Below are positions 1 to 6,021 of a DNA stretch of 10,889 nucleotides, one piece after another (position 1 is the stretch's first letter; every line of letters begins with the position of its first letter). Under the pieces are notes generated by a model. It did no database searches. It had not been told where the DNA came from and saw only the letters and a list, made by a program, of their open reading frames with translations. The position numbers and the translations under genes were made by a program. Origin of the DNA: an uncultured Clostridia bacterium (GTDB taxonomy: Bacteria; Bacillota; Clostridia; Christensenellales; Borkfalkiaceae); the NCBI GenBank assembly GCA_947589585.1, contig CANQCA010000045.1, positions 1-10,889 of the forward strand, written 5' to 3'.

Positions 1-157
1 CGGGATGCTTCGAGGATGGGCCGCCATGGACTGCGTAAGGCTTATTCGGCTCAGCATGACGCGGTTGACCCATGGACTTCGTAATTCGGGATGCTTCGAG
101 GATAGGCCGCCATGGACTGCGTAAGGCTTGGTCGGCTCAGCATGACGCGTTTGACCC
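1..157 (+). repeat. Two copies of an intergenic repeat element
   Basis: Copy 1 runs from the window edge to about 71 and copy 2 from 87 to 157. They differ at only about four of 71 positions, and their starts are 86 bases apart. Each begins GGGATGCTTCGAGGAT and ends CGGCTCAGCATGACGCG. ATGCT near the start (5-9; 91-95) can pair with AGCAT near the end (53-57; 139-143). The spacer between the copies contains GGACTTCGTA, which also precedes the third copy near 1872, so the unit probably extends 5' of GGGAT. No open frame here looks like a gene. From memory, GGATGCTTCG...CTCAGCATGAC is a widespread kind of intergenic repeat in bacteria; its function is unknown to me. Copy 1 may continue beyond the left edge. 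Confidence 0.85.
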
Positions 158-215
158 AATGCGCGTGAGGCAGCATGACGCGTTTGACCCAATGCGCGTG
201 AGGCAGCATGACGCG
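138..215 (+). repeat. 33-bp tandem repeat, 2.4 copies
   Basis: A 33-base unit starting CAGCATGACGCG and ending GCGCGTGAGG occurs at 138-170 and again, perfectly, at 171-203. A third partial copy (CAGCATGACGCG) lies at 204-215. The first unit begins inside the tail of the larger repeat element, so the array looks like local amplification of the element's 3' end. In one minus-strand frame it would encode an 11-residue repeat, but nothing supports translation. Confidence 0.9.
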
Positions 216-229
216 GGTACACCCTTCAA

Positions 230-284
230 GAGGGCAGCTTTGGCCCTCACTACGTGACAGCTTCCCCCTTGGAAAGGAGGAAGC
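230..284. repeat. Double-hairpin intergenic repeat beside the spoIVA stop
   Basis: Two stem-loops lie 11 to 66 bases past the spoIVA stop codon. The first pairs GAGGGC (230-235) with GCCCTC (243-248). The second pairs GCTTCCCCC (260-268) with GGAGGAAGC (276-284), nine pairs including one G-T, with a 7-base loop. The second could help end spoIVA transcription on the minus strand, but no T-run follows it, so it is not a canonical terminator. The CACTACGTGACAGCTTCC segment resembles, from memory, a repeat seen between genes in many gut Clostridia. Confidence 0.55.
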
Positions 285-295
285 CTTATATTCGA

Positions 296-1762
296 TTACA
301 ACAGGATACAGATGACGCCGCCCTTGCCTTCGTTGACGATCCGCGTGACGGTCTTTCTCATCTTCTTCTGCACCCCTTCGGCCATGGAACGGTTCTTCAC
401 GGTGAGCTCTTCGCCGAGCATCTCCTTGAGCGTTTTGCCGAACATATTGGTATTCCAAGCCTTCTCGGGGTCGCCCGCGAGGTCCTCGTTGATCTTCTTG
501 ATGAAGGCCTCGCTCTGCTCGAGCGTGCCGACTGCCGGCCTCACTTCGCCCGAAAGATCGACGCGGATGATGTGATAGCTCGGCGCCGCCGCCTGCAGAT
601 CCACGCCCACGCGCGAGCCCTTCCGGATGAGGCGGGGCTCGGAAAGATCCATCTCCACCTCGTCGGGCGGGACGATGCCGTAGCCGTACTCCTGCGCGTC
701 ATGGAACGCCTTTCCCACCCGCGCATAGACCTTTTTGGCCTCGGAGAGCGTGAGCACATAGCGCATGAGGGAGATCTCATCGGAGAGGTCCTCCCCGCAC
801 TGCTCGCCGAGAACCTGCAAGAACACGCCCTCGCGTGCATCTATCTGAAGGAGCGCCCTTCCCGTGGCCGCTTCCATGCGGACGGAGACGGGCGGAGCAA
901 GCTTTGCGCTCTCCGTGAACATGGTATCGAGCAGGGCGCAGTCGCTCATCTTGCAGATTTTCGGTGCGACGGTGCGCACCCCCTCCAAGAGCTCCGAGAT
1001 GATGGGCGTATCCGCATCGAGGATGCGCATCCATTCGGGGATATCGATCTCGATGGAGACGACGGGGAACTCATATAGGACGCGCTCTAAAAGAGAGGCG
1101 AGCTCCTCGGCATCCATCTTCTCGGCGTTGGCGGCGATCACGGGGGCGGAATATTTCTCCTCGAGGGTCGCGCGGAGCTCCTCCGCCGAGGCGGGATCCT
1201 TGCAATTCAACAAGATGACGAAGGGCTTTTGCGAGGCTTTGAGCTCCCCGAGCGCCTTCTCCTCCGCCGCCTCATAAAAGACGCGGTCGATCCCCGTCAC
1301 CGAGCCGTCCGTCGTTACGAGGATATCGATGGTGGAATGGTCGTAAAGGACGCGGCGCGTCCCCTCCTGAGCAGCCTGTTCGAAGGGCACGGGCGTATCG
1401 TTCCAAGGGGTCTTGACGAGGCGGGGGGTGCCGTCTTCTTCGAACCCGACCGCACCTTCGACGGGATATCCCACACAGTCGATGAGCCGCACGCGGGCGA
1501 GCGTCTTGCCCGCGGAGATCTCCACGGCCTGTTCGGGCACGAACTTAGGCTCGGTCGTCATGACCGTCTTGCCCGCCGCCGACTGCGGGAGCTCGTCGAC
1601 GGAGCGCTGCCTTTGCGTCTCGTCGATCTGGGGAAGTACAAGTTCTTCCATAAATTTTTTGATGAACGTGGATTTGCCCGTGCGAACGGGCCCCACGACG
1701 CCGATGAAGATATCTCCGCCCGTCCGCTTGGCCACGTCCTCGTAAAATCCGAATGATTTCAT
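296..1762 (-). CDS. spoIVA: Stage IV sporulation protein A (spore coat morphogenetic ATPase)
   Basis: The product is 488 residues, against 492 in Bacillus subtilis, and aligns along its whole length from memory. SpoIVA is made in the mother cell, hydrolyses ATP and polymerises on the outer forespore membrane to form the base layer on which the spore coat assembles; it is also needed for the cortex. The N-terminal TRAFAC-type ATPase shows a Walker A motif GPVRTGKS at 24-31, the family signature DELPQSAAGKT followed by MTTEPKFVP (56-76), and a Walker B-like LIDCVGY with Asp95. The C-terminus GGVICILL keeps the conserved hydrophobic tail used for membrane targeting through SpoVM. The ATG is preceded by GGAGG five bases upstream. 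The gene stands alone, with a sigma-E-like promoter at 1792-1820. It shows that the host is, or recently was, a spore-former. Confidence 0.97.
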   Translation of the reverse strand: MKSFGFYEDVAKRTGGDIFIGVVGPVRTGKSTFIKKFMEELVLPQIDETQRQRSVDELPQSAAGKTVMTTEPKFVPEQAVEISAGKTLARVRLIDCVGYPVEGAVGFEEDGTPRLVKTPWNDTPVPFEQAAQEGTRRVLYDHSTIDILVTTDGSVTGIDRVFYEAAEEKALGELKASQKPFVILLNCKDPASAEELRATLEEKYSAPVIAANAEKMDAEELASLLERVLYEFPVVSIEIDIPEWMRILDADTPIISELLEGVRTVAPKICKMSDCALLDTMFTESAKLAPPVSVRMEAATGRALLQIDAREGVFLQVLGEQCGEDLSDEISLMRYVLTLSEAKKVYARVGKAFHDAQEYGYGIVPPDEVEMDLSEPRLIRKGSRVGVDLQAAAPSYHIIRVDLSGEVRPAVGTLEQSEAFIKKINEDLAGDPEKAWNTNMFGKTLKEMLGEELTVKNRSMAEGVQKKMRKTVTRIVNEGKGGVICILL

Positions 1763-1791
1763 AATCGCCTCCGCACAATTCTTGCTATGTT

Positions 1792-1820
1792 ACGATATGA
1801 CGGCGAGCGAAAAGATATGA
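1792..1820 (-). promoter_or_regulatory. Sigma-E-like promoter of spoIVA
   Basis: Read on the minus strand, TCATATC (1814-1820) and CATATCGT (1792-1799) are separated by 14 bases. They match the mother-cell sigma-E consensus (about KMATATT, 13-15 bases, CATACAMT, recalled from B. subtilis). The -10 box ends 29 bases before the spoIVA ATG, which leaves a short leader containing GGAGG. CATATCGTA also fits a sigma-K -10 (CATANNNTA), but spoIVA is a classic sigma-E gene. The upstream element lies just five bases beyond the stem of the neighbouring operon's terminator. Confidence 0.65.
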
Positions 1821-1851
1821 CAAAAGCCCGCCGCAGGTTTTTGCGGCGGGC
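1821..1851 (-). terminator. Intrinsic terminator of the hslO operon
   Basis: GCCCGCCGCA (1826-1835) and TGCGGCGGGC (1842-1851) form a perfect 10-bp stem with a 6-base loop. On the minus strand the stem is followed by TTTTG. It lies about 85 bases past the last stop codon of the five-gene minus-strand operon and shields the spoIVA promoter from read-through. A copy of the intergenic repeat sits between that stop codon and this stem. Confidence 0.8.
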
Positions 1852-1871
1852 GTTCTCATCTCGTGCGGTGC

Positions 1872-1955
1872 GGAACTTCGTATAAGGGGATCCTTCGAGG
1901 ATGGGCTTGCAAGGACTGCGTAAAACTTTCTCGGCTCAGGATGACGCGTTTTGGA
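1872..1955 (+). repeat. Third, diverged copy of the intergenic repeat element
   Basis: The stretch aligns without gaps over most of its length to the copies at 1-157: GGAACTTCGTA, then GGGGATCCTTCGAGGATGGG, GGACTGCGTAA, and CGGCTCAGGATGACGCG. Relative to the other copies, ATGCT...AGCAT has become ATCCT (1890-1894)...AGGAT (1938-1942) with the same 48-base spacing, a two-sided change that keeps the pairing. The element overlaps the end of the HEAT-like gene and supplies its last codons and its TGA stop (minus strand, 1936-1938). Confidence 0.85.
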
Positions 1956-2745
1956 CGTGGTTTTGCAGTTCGAGAAAAGCGGGATCTTCGGAGAAGTCGC
2001 GCTGCCGCGTATATTCTCCCCCCAAGGCCTCGATGGCATACTTGAGTTCCCGATACTCGAGATAGTTGATATCCTCCCTGTCGATGACCTCCAAAAGGGC
2101 GGGCAGGGCGCGCGCATCGCCATAGCTTGCAAGGTAGCCCGCCCGTACGGGCATCTCTTCGCCGCTTTCTTTGAAGGCGGTGAGGAGGACGGCGAACACC
2201 TCGTCCGAAGGCGTCTGCACGCGGGATAAGATCTCGAGCATTTGCTCGGGAAGTATCCCCCGCGCAAAGAGGGCGAGCGCCCCTTCCTTCGCCGCATCGG
2301 CATTTTCTCTGAGCTGTTCGCAGACGGCCTCGCAAACGCCTTCGTCCATCCCTTCCCCGAGCAGCTCGAAATACGATTCAAACGCCTGCTCAGACGGCCC
2401 GATGAGGCCGACGGCCAACGTGAGGATGGCGGGGTCGTGCTCTTTGAGAAGGGGCAGGAGCGCTTCCGTCTTCCTCGTCGAGAGCTCGCGGCAGAGAAGA
2501 TCGGAGACGGGCACCCCTTCTTCCTTGTGACGGATGAGAAGGTCTGTAAGCTCGCCGTCCGTCTTGGCGGCATAATATTCTTTGGGGGTGCACCCCACCT
2601 GCGGGATGAAGGTATCGGCGAACTCTTTATAGAGCCTCGGGATGATCTCCTCCCACTCCTCTTCGGTGTGTCTTCCCTTCAGACGGCGCATATACTCCTG
2701 AAGCTTTTCCTCGAAGAGGCCGTCGAAATCCATCGGCTTATCCAT
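1936..2745 (-). CDS. HEAT-like helical-repeat protein, function unknown
   Basis: The product is 269 residues, acidic and almost wholly helical, with no signal peptide or membrane segment, so it is probably cytosolic. Residues 1-60 are a charged helical region containing WEEIIPRLYKEFADTF. Residues about 66-245 hold tandem helix pairs of HEAT/ARM type, clearest at 205-245 (YGDARALPALLEVID followed by YRELKYAIEALGG). Such scaffolds usually bind proteins; no catalytic motif is visible. The start is the ATG 12 bases after the TPR gene's stop, with GGGGGA six bases upstream; a second ATG at codon 5 is less well placed. It is the last gene of the five-gene operon. The final residues (about VQNASS) and the stop come from a repeat element, so the C-terminus is probably not original. 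I do not recognise a named family. Confidence 0.85.
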   Translation of the reverse strand: MDKPMDFDGLFEEKLQEYMRRLKGRHTEEEWEEIIPRLYKEFADTFIPQVGCTPKEYYAAKTDGELTDLLIRHKEEGVPVSDLLCRELSTRKTEALLPLLKEHDPAILTLAVGLIGPSEQAFESYFELLGEGMDEGVCEAVCEQLRENADAAKEGALALFARGILPEQMLEILSRVQTPSDEVFAVLLTAFKESGEEMPVRAGYLASYGDARALPALLEVIDREDINYLEYRELKYAIEALGGEYTRQRDFSEDPAFLELQNHVQNASS

Positions 2746-2757
2746 ATGGTTCCCCCG

Positions 2758-4416
2758 TTATAGCATATAGTCGAGAATGTGCTCGGCGATGATCTTATCC
2801 GCATCGAACATCTTGCAGATCTCGGCAAAGGAGCGCTCTCCCTTGCGCATGCGGGCCTCGCGATAGATGGCTGCGGCGAGCGCCCCCCGCTCATCGGCAT
2901 AGCAAAGCCCCTCCTCTTCGGCGAGGGCCTCGTAGATCTCCTCACCCGCGGCGCAGATCTTGCGTTCGTATTCCTCGCCGAGCAGGGCATATTTGGAATA
3001 GACGTCGGCAAACGCCTGCATGAAGGGCCCGCCCTTCTTTTTTCCGATCTCGATCTCGTGCGTGAAGAATTCCTTATAGAGATTGCAAAGCACTGTGCCG
3101 AAGGAGTTGTCCTCGTTGCGGCAGACAAGATCGTGCAGGATGGAGAACTTCACCATTTCGTCGCCGTTGCAATCGAGAAGGACGGCGCGGATGAGGCTGT
3201 CCGCACGGAAGCGGGCGGCGACTTTGGCGGCGAGCAGCTGCAATTTCTCGTCCCGCCCTTCCATTTCGTCGAAGGCGAGGAAGAAGTATTCCTTGAATTC
3301 TTCCTCCTTGGCGAGCTCCTCCCCCTCACCGGCATCCAGCGTATTGGCCTCGAGAAAGTAGGAGGCCACATCCTTGTATTTTTCCTGCGGCAGACGGTAG
3401 AAATAATTGATCCTGAGCTCCCCCCCTTCGTCGCGGACGGCGCGCATATTTTCGAGGTACCATGCGGCCACCGCCTTGCGCGGAAAGAGGAGGGTGAGAA
3501 GCTCCAAAGACTCGATCGCACCCTCTGTATCCCCGACATGGTATGCCGCAACGGCGTGGAACCACAGCACGTTCTCGTCGTAAGGAAGGCGTTTTTTGAG
3601 AAGCTCGAGCTTCTCCTTTGCGAGCGCGTCGAGTCCCGTCTCGCAGAGCGCCGTGGCGATGCGATAGAGGTCGTCCGTCGAGGAGGTCTCGATGCGCGAA
3701 AGGGCTTTGGCGACCTCCTTGGCCTCGTCGTAGCGCTCCTTCGCCCCGAGAACGGCGCAATAGGTCGTGAGCACCTGCACGTTTGCGGGGAACCTTTCGG
3801 CGAGCGCCCTGCTCGTCTCCTCGGCCCGCTGTTCCTCCCCCATCATGAGGGCGCACATCGCGGCAAGGCCCTGCGCGGAGGGGTAGTCGGTGCTGTTTTC
3901 CTCCACTTCGGAAAAGACGCGCTCTGCCCCGCCGAGGTCGCCGATGCGCATGAGGGCGAGCCCTTCGGCGATCGTCTCGGGATCGGCTGCGGCCTCCTCC
4001 GCATTATGGATGAGACGAAGGGTCGGCTGCGTCTTGATCGCATCCAGAACATCCTCGCAGTCCTCTTCGTCGTACCCGTCGAGCGAGAGGGCGCGGTGGT
4101 AGAAAAATCCCGATTGGAAGTCGTTCCCCATGTTCATAAAGCAGATGGCGAGCCCTTCGTACCCCTCGGGGAAATCCGCCTCGTTGCATGTATCGAGGAA
4201 ACGGTACCATGCGTCGGCGGCGAGCGACCAGAGCTCGAGCGCCTCATATACATCCGCATAGATGGCATAGGCGTCGGCGAGGGGTTCGTGCATCGCCTCG
4301 CGCTTATTCAGGATCTTCAGCGCGCCGAAAAAATCCCCTTCCTCGTAGCGCTGCTGGGCGCTGTCGAGCAAGAAGTCGTCGTCGAAAGAAAGTTTTCGGA
4401 TATTATCCTTCTTCAT
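2758..4416 (-). CDS. Tetratricopeptide-repeat protein, function unknown
   Basis: The product is 552 residues, acidic and soluble, without a signal peptide or membrane segment. TPR-like helix pairs are visible at about 17-44, 48-79, 84-113, 147-176, 180-211, 213-243, 247-277 and 281-311, with typical small-residue and aromatic positions (for example YEEGDFFGALKILNK and HVGDTEGAIESLELL). Residues 330-552 are also helical but do not follow an obvious TPR pattern and may be a separate domain. TPRs act as docking surfaces, so a scaffold or adaptor role is likely; no enzymatic motif is seen. The ATG overlaps the hslO stop as ATGA and has GAGGG five bases upstream, implying translational coupling. 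The neighbouring downstream gene is another helical-repeat protein, and the two may work together. That is inference from context only. Confidence 0.9.
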   Translation of the reverse strand: MKKDNIRKLSFDDDFLLDSAQQRYEEGDFFGALKILNKREAMHEPLADAYAIYADVYEALELWSLAADAWYRFLDTCNEADFPEGYEGLAICFMNMGNDFQSGFFYHRALSLDGYDEEDCEDVLDAIKTQPTLRLIHNAEEAAADPETIAEGLALMRIGDLGGAERVFSEVEENSTDYPSAQGLAAMCALMMGEEQRAEETSRALAERFPANVQVLTTYCAVLGAKERYDEAKEVAKALSRIETSSTDDLYRIATALCETGLDALAKEKLELLKKRLPYDENVLWFHAVAAYHVGDTEGAIESLELLTLLFPRKAVAAWYLENMRAVRDEGGELRINYFYRLPQEKYKDVASYFLEANTLDAGEGEELAKEEEFKEYFFLAFDEMEGRDEKLQLLAAKVAARFRADSLIRAVLLDCNGDEMVKFSILHDLVCRNEDNSFGTVLCNLYKEFFTHEIEIGKKKGGPFMQAFADVYSKYALLGEEYERKICAAGEEIYEALAEEEGLCYADERGALAAAIYREARMRKGERSFAEICKMFDADKIIAEHILDYML

Positions 4417-5276
4417 GTGTTCCCTCTCGGAAAGATCTCGTCGAGATCTTTCCCCGTAAAATCATAGGTCGTGTTGCAGTAATGGCAATAGACGGAGACC
4501 TTCCCCTCCTCTTGCACGATGGAACGCGCTTCCTCCTCGCCGAGGGAGAGGATGATCGATGCGATGCGCTCGCGTGAGCAGTGGCATTTGAAGAAGATCT
4601 CACGCGTCTCGGGCTCCGTTTCGGGCGAGAGCGAACGGATGAGCCCGGCCGCGCCCTGCTCCTCGATGAGGGTGGAAATGTGCGAAAACCCCCCGATGAG
4701 CGCTTCGATGCGGGAAATGCTCTCCTCACTCGCCCCGGGAAGGGGTTGGAAGAAGATACCGCCCGCGCCGAGGCAATGCCCGTCCGTGCCGATTTTTACC
4801 CCCAGCGAGAGGGCCGTGGGCCGCTGTTCGCTCGAGAAAAAATAGGCGGAAAAGTCCTCTGCGATCTCCCCCGAGACGAGCTCGCTCGTCCCTACGAAGG
4901 GGATGCCCTCCCCGTCGTCGCGGATGACGGTGAGGACCCCCTTCCTTCCCACAAAGCCGCCCACGTCGAGCTTGCCGTCCTCGCGCGGGGGAAGGGAGAT
5001 ATCGGGGTGTTCCGCAAAGCCGCGAAGGTGCATTTTTCCATCCCCCGCGACGCAGATCTTCCCGCCCGGGCCGCCCCCGTTCACGGTGACGGAGAGCGAG
5101 CTTTCTTCCCCCTTCAACCAGCTGCAGAGATAGGCGGTCGCGGACATGGTACGCCCCAATGCCGCCGCGGCGACGGGAGAGAGGTGATGGCGGCGGATGG
5201 CTTCGTCGACGAGCGAAGTCGTATCGCACACGGCGAGGGAGACCTCTTCGCCGAGGATGAGCGTCTTTATCATCAT
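4413..5276 (-). CDS. hslO: Redox-regulated chaperone Hsp33
   Basis: Hsp33 is a cytosolic holdase chaperone, kept inactive by zinc bound to four cysteines and switched on when oxidants such as hypochlorite or peroxide form disulfides there. The C-terminal zinc centre is intact: CHC at 231-233 (KCHCSRER) and CHYC at 264-267. Upstream are family segments AALGRTMSA, VNGGGPGG, GKLDVGGFVG and SSEQRPTALSLGV. At 287 residues it is close to B. subtilis Hsp33 (about 290). The frame is open for 19 more codons upstream, but those overlap the methyltransferase and do not align with the family. I chose the first of two adjacent ATGs (MMIKTL...), which overlaps the methyltransferase stop as ATGA. The next ATG, three bases on, is equally possible. 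It is the third gene of the operon and may give a clue that the operon responds to oxidative or protein-folding stress. Confidence 0.96.
   Translation of the reverse strand: MMIKTLILGEEVSLAVCDTTSLVDEAIRRHHLSPVAAAALGRTMSATAYLCSWLKGEESSLSVTVNGGGPGGKICVAGDGKMHLRGFAEHPDISLPPREDGKLDVGGFVGRKGVLTVIRDDGEGIPFVGTSELVSGEIAEDFSAYFFSSEQRPTALSLGVKIGTDGHCLGAGGIFFQPLPGASEESISRIEALIGGFSHISTLIEEQGAAGLIRSLSPETEPETREIFFKCHCSRERIASIILSLGEEEARSIVQEEGKVSVYCHYCNTTYDFTGKDLDEIFPRGNT
4431..4451 (-). promoter_or_regulatory. Perfect palindrome just before the TPR gene's ribosome site
   Basis: AAAGATCTCG (4431-4440) and CGAGATCTTT (4442-4451) are exact inverse complements around a single base. In the mRNA this could fold into an 8-bp stem with a 5-base loop, ending only a few bases before the GAGAGGG ribosome site of the TPR gene. 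It lies inside the last codons of hslO (KDLDEIF). It could influence coupling between hslO and the TPR gene, or be a chance effect of the codons. Confidence 0.4.
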
Positions 5277-6007
5277 GCTCTTTTTCTGCATATGAAATTC
5301 AGCCTGTCGGCCCCCTCCTTGCTGCTCCCCCAATGCCCTTCCACAAGGATATGATCGAATCCCGCGCCCGTGAGGGCGGCGAGGATATCTTCCTCTTCAT
5401 GGATGTATTGGGTGTGTTTTTCATCGAACCTGCAAAAAGCGCCGTCCTCTCTCTTCACAAAGAGCGTCACGTCGAGCTCGACGCGGTCGCCCAGCAGAGT
5501 GGAAAAACACAGGTATGTGAGATCGTCCCTGTCGTCGGCGAAGATATTATTTGCAACTTTTTCCCTGAGCTTGCACGCAGAGCTCACATCCAGCCAAAAG
5601 ATCCCGCCCCTTCTGAGGCAGGCTGCCGCGTGGCGGAAGGCGGCAGGAAGCGCACGGGTGGGCATATAATTAAAACAGTCGTTGGGCGAAAGGATGAAAT
5701 CGTACTTCACGGGCGTTTTGAGCGTGCGTGCGTCCGCCCGTATGAAGTCGATCTTAAGCCCCTCTTGCGCGGCGAGCGCCTCTCCTTTCGTGAGCATGGG
5801 AAGGGAGATATCCGCCCCCGTCATATCGTATCCCGCCCGTTTGAGGGCACGGGAGATTGCTCCGCTCCCGCAGCCGAGTTCGAGCCCCTTTTCCCCCGCA
5901 CCGAGGCGGGCGAGCCCCTCAATAAAATACTGCGACCATTTCGGATAGTCGCAGTCGCTGTTTAAGATTTCGAACCACTCGGCGAGATGATCGTATGCAT
6001 CCGTCAT
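5273..6007 (-). CDS. Class I SAM-dependent methyltransferase, substrate unknown
   Basis: The product is 244 residues with a Rossmann-like methyltransferase fold. Motif I is LELGCGSGA at 42-50, the acidic residue that would hold the SAM ribose is in GADISLPML (Asp66), and FIRADARTL and YDFILSPNDCFNYM follow as motifs II-III. RGGIFWLDVSS corresponds to the strand after the central motifs. The C-terminal third (ELDVTLFVKREDG, ALTGAGFDHILVEGHWG) is typical of small-molecule class I methyltransferases such as the UbiE/BioC-like group, but the substrate cannot be read from the sequence. The frame extends upstream to a TTG at 6025, yet the ATG at 6007 has a perfect GGAGG eight bases upstream, so I use that start. 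It follows the membrane protein by 14 bases and overlaps hslO by a few bases. Confidence 0.9.
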   Translation of the reverse strand: MTDAYDHLAEWFEILNSDCDYPKWSQYFIEGLARLGAGEKGLELGCGSGAISRALKRAGYDMTGADISLPMLTKGEALAAQEGLKIDFIRADARTLKTPVKYDFILSPNDCFNYMPTRALPAAFRHAAACLRRGGIFWLDVSSACKLREKVANNIFADDRDDLTYLCFSTLLGDRVELDVTLFVKREDGAFCRFDEKHTQYIHEEEDILAALTGAGFDHILVEGHWGSSKEGADRLNFICRKRA

Positions 6008-6015
6008 ACAAGCGG

Positions 6016-6020
6016 CCTCC
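6016..6020 (-). promoter_or_regulatory. Ribosome binding site that fixes the methyltransferase start
   Basis: On the minus strand GGAGG lies eight bases before the ATG at 6007. An alternative TTG start at 6025 would place this site inside the coding region and has only a weak purine run upstream (GGGAAGAA). Confidence 0.8.
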
Positions 6021-6021
6021 G

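Noticed and set aside
138..215. CRISPR array
   Set aside because: The units are directly adjacent with no unique spacers, and no cas genes are present.
51..458. Minus-strand frame with an 11-residue repeat across the tandem repeat
   Set aside because: The repeat is explained by the 33-bp DNA array, and the frame runs into the end of spoIVA in the wrong phase.
254..1078. Plus-strand open frame opposite spoIVA
   Set aside because: spoIVA is unmistakable on the minus strand; the plus frame shows no family and no convincing ribosome site.
2779..4467. Long plus-strand open frame (562 codons) opposite the TPR gene
   Set aside because: It mirrors the TPR gene in a GC-rich codon context, lacks a recognisable domain, and runs against the operon's couplings and ribosome sites.
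5277..5333. N-terminal extension of Hsp33 overlapping the methyltransferase
   Set aside because: The family aligns from MIKTLILG onward, and the ATGA overlap gives a natural start.
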